Source of the DNA: Aphelidium insulamus
Lineage: Eukaryota; Aphelidiomycota; Aphelidea; Aphelidiaceae
Assembly: GCA_036784855.1 (NCBI GenBank)
Contig: JAZDSV010000027.1
Location: 149,052-213,051 of the forward strand
DNA: 64,000 bases
Direction: 5' to 3'
Below, piece after piece: positions 58,437-64,000 of this stretch. How positions within the stretch are numbered: position 1 is the first letter of the stretch; every line of letters starts with the position of its first letter. A program made the position numbers and the translations under genes. The notes beneath the pieces are model-generated. The model was not told the origin of the DNA and did no database searches. It was given only the letters and a program-made list of their open reading frames with translations.

Positions 58437-61400
58437 ATGGCGCGCACATCACTCGACAGCGGCGGCTCGTCTCACAGCGGCGCGGACGTGCACTGCAGGC
58501 TTCCTACGGCATTACCGCGTCGCACCGCCTCTCCCACCACCGCCTCCACCGCCACCTTCTCGTCCGCGTCCATGGAGTCTACCCGTGCCGTCAACCAGAC
58601 TGACGGCTGCATTGTGCCGCCCGCGCGGACATCGTCCAACGCCTCCTCCATCGCGCCCAAGATACGCATGTTCTCTGGCAAGCAGCCTGCATCTGCTACT
58701 CTGCCGCGGTCTGCACAAGCCGCCAGCATCCGCCGTGCTTCCATGTCATTACAGTGGTCAGTGGCCGCCTCGCTGCCCGATCTGCAGGTGGATGATGAGC
58801 TCTCGCGGGGTATGCGAAGATATATATATTTATTGTACCTCACGTATTGCTATTTAACTTGCACTTGTATGCGTCTAGTACAACGGGACCTTCGTGACCT
58901 GAAGCAGCGAATATCCGCGCAGTCGAAAAAGAATTTCCTTCTCGAGCGGGACGTGCGCTATCTGGATAGTCGAATTGCCCTGCTCATTCAGAATCGAATG
59001 TCGCTTGACGAGGTAAATTGTGTGTATATGTAGAGCTCTCAAGTTAAATATCTTACTTGATAGTATTTCAATAATAGCGCTCTGGCTGACGACAGCGATG
59101 GCGGCGCAGATGTGAGCGTGGCCGCATTCCCCGACGAAAAGAGAAAGCAAGCTTACGGAAATTTGTTTTTCCTCCTCCAGACAGAGCCGCGGCTTGTGGC
59201 ACATCTGACGCGATTGCTTACACTGGGCGAAATTGATTTTCTGCTGCAGACGGTCATGTTTACTCTGTACGGAAATCAGTATGACAACCGCGAAGAACAC
59301 TTGCTGCTCACGATGTTCCAGGTGAGTGCTTATCTATAGCAATACTTTGTGACATTAATTGTTGTGCAATGTAGTCTGTGCTCTCTGCCCAATTCGATGC
59401 GGCCACTGATATCGGGTCGCTGCTGCGGGCCAACACACCGGCCTCTCGCATGATGACGACATACACTCGACGCGGTCCCGGACAGCAATATCTGAAGTTT
59501 GTGCTGAGCGACAATATTAATCAGCTCATTGCCGAGCCGGATACCAGCCTGGAGATCAATGCGCTAAAGGTTTACGAACAGATGATCAACCAGATTGAAA
59601 CCGACACTGGTACCACTTCATCACTCCCGCGCGTGGTCACACAAGAAGAAGCCGAGGATAATCAAGATGTGCAGCGTATAATCGAGCCGCGACTGGCGAT
59701 GCTCACGGAGCTGGCAGATCGATTTCTCGATACAATAATCGGACAGCTAGAACACGTTCCCTATGGTATCAGATGGATCTGCAAGCAGATTCACTCTCTC
59801 ACTCGTGTGCGTATCCCATTATTGTAACTCTGTTTTTTGCATCCGTTAAGTAATTATGCGGATAGAAACGGTACCCAGAGGCGACTGATGTGTCCATCTG
59901 CTCGCTTATTGGCGGCTTCTTCTTTCTTCGCTATATCAACCCCGCAATTGTCACGCCGCAGTCCTACATGATTGTTGAGAGCCAGCCGGCGCAGAACCCT
60001 CGCCGCGCGCTGACACTTGTGGCCAAGATGCTACAAAATCTGGCCAACAAACCGACGCAGAACAAGGAAACTTACATGGCGTCCCTGCAGCCCTACATTG
60101 ATGCCAATAAGCAGCGAGTAATGAAGTTCCTTCTGCAGCTGTGCGATGTCCCGGACTTTTACGAGACACTGGAGGTAATCATACTTTGTACAACGTTTTC
60201 TTATTTAATGACATAATCATTGCTAGATGGACCAGTACATGGCACTCTCCACCAAGAATTTGTCCATCAATATTAGCATAAACGAGATATACAATACACA
60301 CGCTCTGCTATTGCGCCACCTCGACACTATATGCCCGTTGCTGCCGCTGGAACACGATGGCGGCGCAGTTACAGCTGGTGGCGTTGCGCGCACTCCAGAT
60401 GAATCGTTCACCATTTCACGACGACAGCTTCGCGTGATAATGAAGGATTTGGGAGAGGCGCCGGCGCAACTTGCCCGCAAAGACAACAAGACGCTATCGC
60501 TGAGTCTGTTCTCGCGGTGGGAAACGGCGCCTATCCTCTTCCCGCACATGTACGAAGCCATTGCGTCCAAGGAGTCTGTGCGGCCGCGACTATCCAGCGA
60601 TGCCACTACAAATATGGGACACCCCGTCGACCCACTATCACCGCCGAGCAATGAGGACAAGCTGTATCTCGATACCAAGACATTTCTAATTCAGATCATG
60701 CGCAAACAGGCTGTTGGATCATCTGGCCGGGATGACGACGTGCTGCTAAGATCTAACCCGACGATAACAAATATGATTACCGACACGTCAATCAGCTGTG
60801 ACGACATGGCGGACACCCTCGACATTGATCAAGTGTTGATGAAGGCGGCGCTTCAGTCAGCAGACCCCGTGATGGCGTCGGCGGCACAGGATGTCCGTCG
60901 CAGTCTACGCATCCTCGAAGATCGCTACGGCCACGAATTGGTGTGCGCGGAAGACGGTTACGCGGCGCTGGCCAAGGACGTGCTGGTGGACATGCAGTAC
61001 TTGGCATCATTGCTGACGAAACTGCGATCAGAAGTGCAGCCGCTGCAAACTGTCTACCAGACAATCTGCGAGCACAACGACTACCTGCGCTCCCAGCTCG
61101 AATCATACAAGGCCTACTTGAACAATGTGCGTGTGCAGGCCGGCGGCGGCGATAGATGGCACGGCAACAGTGCGTTCGCGCGGCTGGCGGGCAAGGCAAG
61201 TACATCGGCGGACGCGATTGATATTCGCTCGTATGTTGACCAGCCGGATGAGCCGCCGCGAAAGAGTGGCAGCAGCTCGCTGTTCCGAGCGCGGCCTGCC
61301 AAAGCAAGTGCCGGTGCCCCGGTACACGTCAAGCTTTCCCACTCGCAGTTGGAGAAGGACGGAGTCATTGTCGAGTCTGGCGTCCCAGATAATAGGTATG

Positions 61401-61671
61401 TGCATGTTGTGTTTTGAAAACAAGTACACGGCTTAACGTAGTCTGCAGGCGCGCCAACATCTATTTCAACATTCAGTCACTGTCCCCGGGTTCATTCACC
61501 ATAGGCCTGCATTACAAGGGGCGCGACAAGCCCATCGTTGAGGTGGACATGAAGCTGGATGATCTGCTGGAAAAGCAGCACGACAACATCCAGTACTTGG
61601 ATTTAGAATATGTTAAGCTAAACGTTAACAAGACTCTGCACTTGCTCAACAAAAACTTTGTGAAGCGGTAG
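58437..61671 (+). CDS. IQGAP-type RasGAP
   Basis: Seven exons (58437-58809, 58879-59012, 59064-59321, 59375-59806, 59866-60174, 60227-61395, 61449-61671) give 965 aa. A Ser/Thr-rich N terminus and a short coiled coil precede a RasGAP domain (about 180-560) with [12 protein letters not shown] and [17 protein letters not shown], then the RasGAP C-terminal domain ending with [18 protein letters not shown]. Calponin-homology, WW and IQ motifs are absent, as in Dictyostelium DGAP1/GapA and fission yeast Gap1. The Arg in LRANTPAS (about residue 273) sits at the arginine-finger position, so it may be an active Ras GAP. Confidence 0.9.
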
Positions 61672-61724
61672 CAAAATGAATGCTGCATAATCAAATATGG
61701 TGTGCATCTACAGTTACATTAATG

Positions 61725-63077
61725 TTACTTCCAGTCATCGGCATTATCGTTGGACAGGGCGCGGCTGCGTGCACAATCAAGAGTTAGACAAGACTTTACT
61801 ATGCACGATTGGTACGCACGCTCTGTCCGCGCTCTGGTTATTGCCGGTGCTATTGTTGAGGTCAGACATTCCTTTCCGTCGCAGTTGCAGAGCTTGCGTC
61901 AGTGCGGCCATTATGTCCATCTACAGATATATTATACATACATACATGCATCCATCCATCCAACTACAGACACACTATATACAGCTATACACACACCCAT
62001 TCACACACATACACACTACACAAACATACACAGCTACAGAATCTTTCAAGAGTTGAGCCAGGCAAAATGTACAGTACAACAACATAACATGTAAACTTTC
62101 CTGCGGTGCGGCGGCAACTGGAGCAGGTTGAGTCTTGCGAACTGGCATGGGCTTGCGAGTGGGCGACGGCCGACCTTTGGCGTTGCGTATGGCGTCGAGT
62201 AGCGAATTTCGCTCCGGCACCGCAGGCGCAGCGATACCGAGCGATTTAGGAGCAGCTGTTGGTTCGGTAACCCGCGAAGTTGTCGACGATATCATTGGAG
62301 GAGGCGGCGGTGGAGGTGGTGGAGGCGGTGCATGAGCCGCGACGTTGACTTCCGGCAACATAACATCGCGCAGTGACATGTCCAATGCAGTGCCGGCTGC
62401 CGCGCCAGTGATAAAATCGGGTAGTACGGCTGCGATGCTCTCCGCAGCGGCACCACCGCCGGCATCAAGCCACGGCGCAGACACCGACGATGGCGACCCA
62501 AACAGATTTGACGGCAGATCCAAGCCAGGCAACTGAGCACCGCGCGGCCTATACCGAATCTCGCCGCGATCCCCTCGGTAGTCCAACACCTGTCCGCGGC
62601 GAATGCTGTCCGGCGCGGCCATCAGCACATCGACGTTGGAGTCTGTCGCAGTGCCATCAGTATGCGCTCGCGACTTTGCAGTCGTAGCACGCTCGGTGCC
62701 AAATAAGAGCATCTGTTGTAGCCGGCAGCTATCAGACAGCGGCAAGCAGGTCTGGCCGCCTATACGTGTAGTGGTCGCGTCAACCTGCGGCGGCACTGAC
62801 GCGGCAGATGGCAGCAACCGCGTGTCCATTATAAGAGACCAAGTAGACGGTTCACGCAGTGCCAACGGCTCACACTGGCCGGACAGGGGCCGCCGCGCCG
62901 TCCACGCATTCATGTCGCCGTGAGCGGGTGCTAAATACTGCTTGCATCAGTGTGGCATCGCGGACAAGTACTGCCTACCCCCGCATTCATCAGAGCGGCA
63001 TCGGCGGCGCATAGTGAGGCCTCCAGCTGCGCAAAGTCTGCCCGTAATCGACACTCATCTGGCTGCAGAATATTCAT
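61725..63077 (-). CDS. WASHC1: WASH complex subunit 1-like (N terminus not found)
   Basis: Exons 63077-62975, 62930-62089, 61920-61820 and 61764-61725 give 361 aa. A poly-Pro block (P11) is followed by a WH2 motif (RNSLLDAIRNAKGR), a basic connector, MAALTQALQLRRKGMSDL (as in WASH) and an acidic end DNADDWK, the Arp2/3-binding Trp. The middle has LQQMLLFGTE and LPGLDLPSNLFG. WASH drives actin on endosomes. The usual N-terminal WAHD1 region was not found; upstream lies a repeat fragment and AT-rich DNA, so 5' exons may be missing or unrecognised. The first intron is GC-AG; the donor of the second (GTTATG) is weak. Confidence 0.72.
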
Positions 63078-63930
63078 GGCATTGCAGGTATTTACATAGA
63101 ATATTTTAATCAACTACCAAAATACACACATCCACTACCGAAATACTCACAATCCACCTGCGGTGAAATTTATAGTTTTTCAGAAACTTTCAGAGGACTA
63201 TGTACATAATCTAGGGAGGACTGGAGCCCTCGACGGAGACTGGAGGTGTCGCCGGCAACAAACAGCAACGCGCCATGCCAACGGCGGCGTTGCCGGGAAG
63301 TATAATATATATATATATACATATATAAGTATCAATAATAAAAAAAAGTATAATATAAAGTATAAGGGAAAGTATAATATATAATAGTATAGGGATAGTA
63401 GAACCCTTTGTTGGATTTTCACACGTGCGTACAATGCTGCCAGCGATTCCGCCGCTCGCCTGCAGCATAGCGGTAGGCGGTATCAGCGCAATGAGCGGGT
63501 TGCTGACACAGAGCTTTACAATCTGTAGATGCCGATGGCCACGGGTTCATGGCGAAACCATTCAGAAACTATTTTCTGGCAATAGACAACGTTTTTGCAC
63601 AATCATAGTTCAGCTGTTACATGCTACATTGTATGTGTGCACTGTGCAATAGATGCTACTGTGCAGTATTTACATCTACTGCACAGTAATATGTGCTGCA
63701 TACATGCCTATGTACTATGTAATTCATATTATGTGTAACACATAGAATGCATATGATATGACATAATTATTGATAGCTGGACTTGCATACATATGCCGAT
63801 ATGTTATATTTCCATCATTAAACGCAAATAGATACATGAGTAACATGTTCTACATATATACATATGTATACATACAAGTAACAAGAGGCTCTGGCATCTA
63901 CATATTATCCTGCTGTGCATTAAACTCGAC

Positions 63931-63964
<34 letters not shown>

Positions 63965-64000
63965 ATTTATATATATCCATATATATAATATATATATATA
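63078..64000. other. AT-rich region, repeats only
   Basis: Contains the 63111-63157 relative of the 58-kb repeat element and TA microsatellites (63303-63322 and 63934-63962). No gene is supported up to the end of the window. Confidence 0.6.
63111..63157 (+). repeat. second copy of the CTACC/ATACTCACATCC repeat
   Basis: Two units resembling the 21-bp unit at 58036-58119 (CATCCACTACCGAAATACTC), preceded by CAACTACCAAAATAC, like the arm of the 58-kb element. Confidence 0.75.

Overview
This is nuclear DNA from a unicellular, flagellated eukaryote. Genes are split by many very short introns (mostly 36-100 nt), are packed closely on both strands, and match eukaryotic families: an RNA polymerase II subunit, Mediator, coatomer, TRAPP, WASH and a ubiquitin-conjugating enzyme. 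An axonemal dynein intermediate chain (DNAI1) and a SPAG1-like dynein assembly factor show that the cell builds a motile flagellum. A Bzz1-type F-BAR/C1/SH3 protein, an IQGAP-type RasGAP, a DEP-RGS protein and two receptor-like kinases fit an opisthokont or close relative (for example a zoosporic fungus, aphelid or other unicellular opisthokont). I cannot name the species.

The left part (about 0-28 kb) mixes housekeeping genes (TBCE, CCDC25, RPB7, ribosomal P2, mitochondrial uS12, syntaxin, SPAG1, HPPD) with an unusual number of predicted secreted proteins. These are three members of one unrecognised family (0.3, 4.7 and 19.4 kb), a GH26 mannanase-like enzyme, an AP2-domain protein with a signal peptide, an ankyrin protein with a signal peptide, and two orphan secreted or membrane proteins. 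tRNA-Arg(ACG) genes follow two of the three family members. A TIR-flanked element and a 1.3 kb direct-repeat-bounded segment also lie here.

The right part (about 28-64 kb) is mostly conserved cell biology. In order it holds MED6, a DEP-RGS regulator, UBE2G2, COQ4, TRAPPC6, a kelch receptor pseudokinase, a mitochondrial membrane protein, DNAI1, coatomer zeta, a receptor-like kinase with a long polyQ region, TMEM50, Bzz1-like, PPIL4, NAA30, the RasGAP and WASH. tRNA-Val(AAC) and tRNA-Asn(GTT) are interspersed. Long CATA and GATA microsatellites sit inside introns.

Two observations stand out. First, about 13 of roughly 100 introns traced by reading-frame continuity must start with GC rather than GT, far above the roughly 1% usual in eukaryotes. 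Second, the secreted family has a rigid three-exon design (signal-peptide exon, a middle exon of exactly 108 nt, a long last exon), and two upstream regions share a bipartite sequence motif. With the secreted AP2 and ankyrin proteins, this looks like a secretome or effector-type locus; that function is inference.
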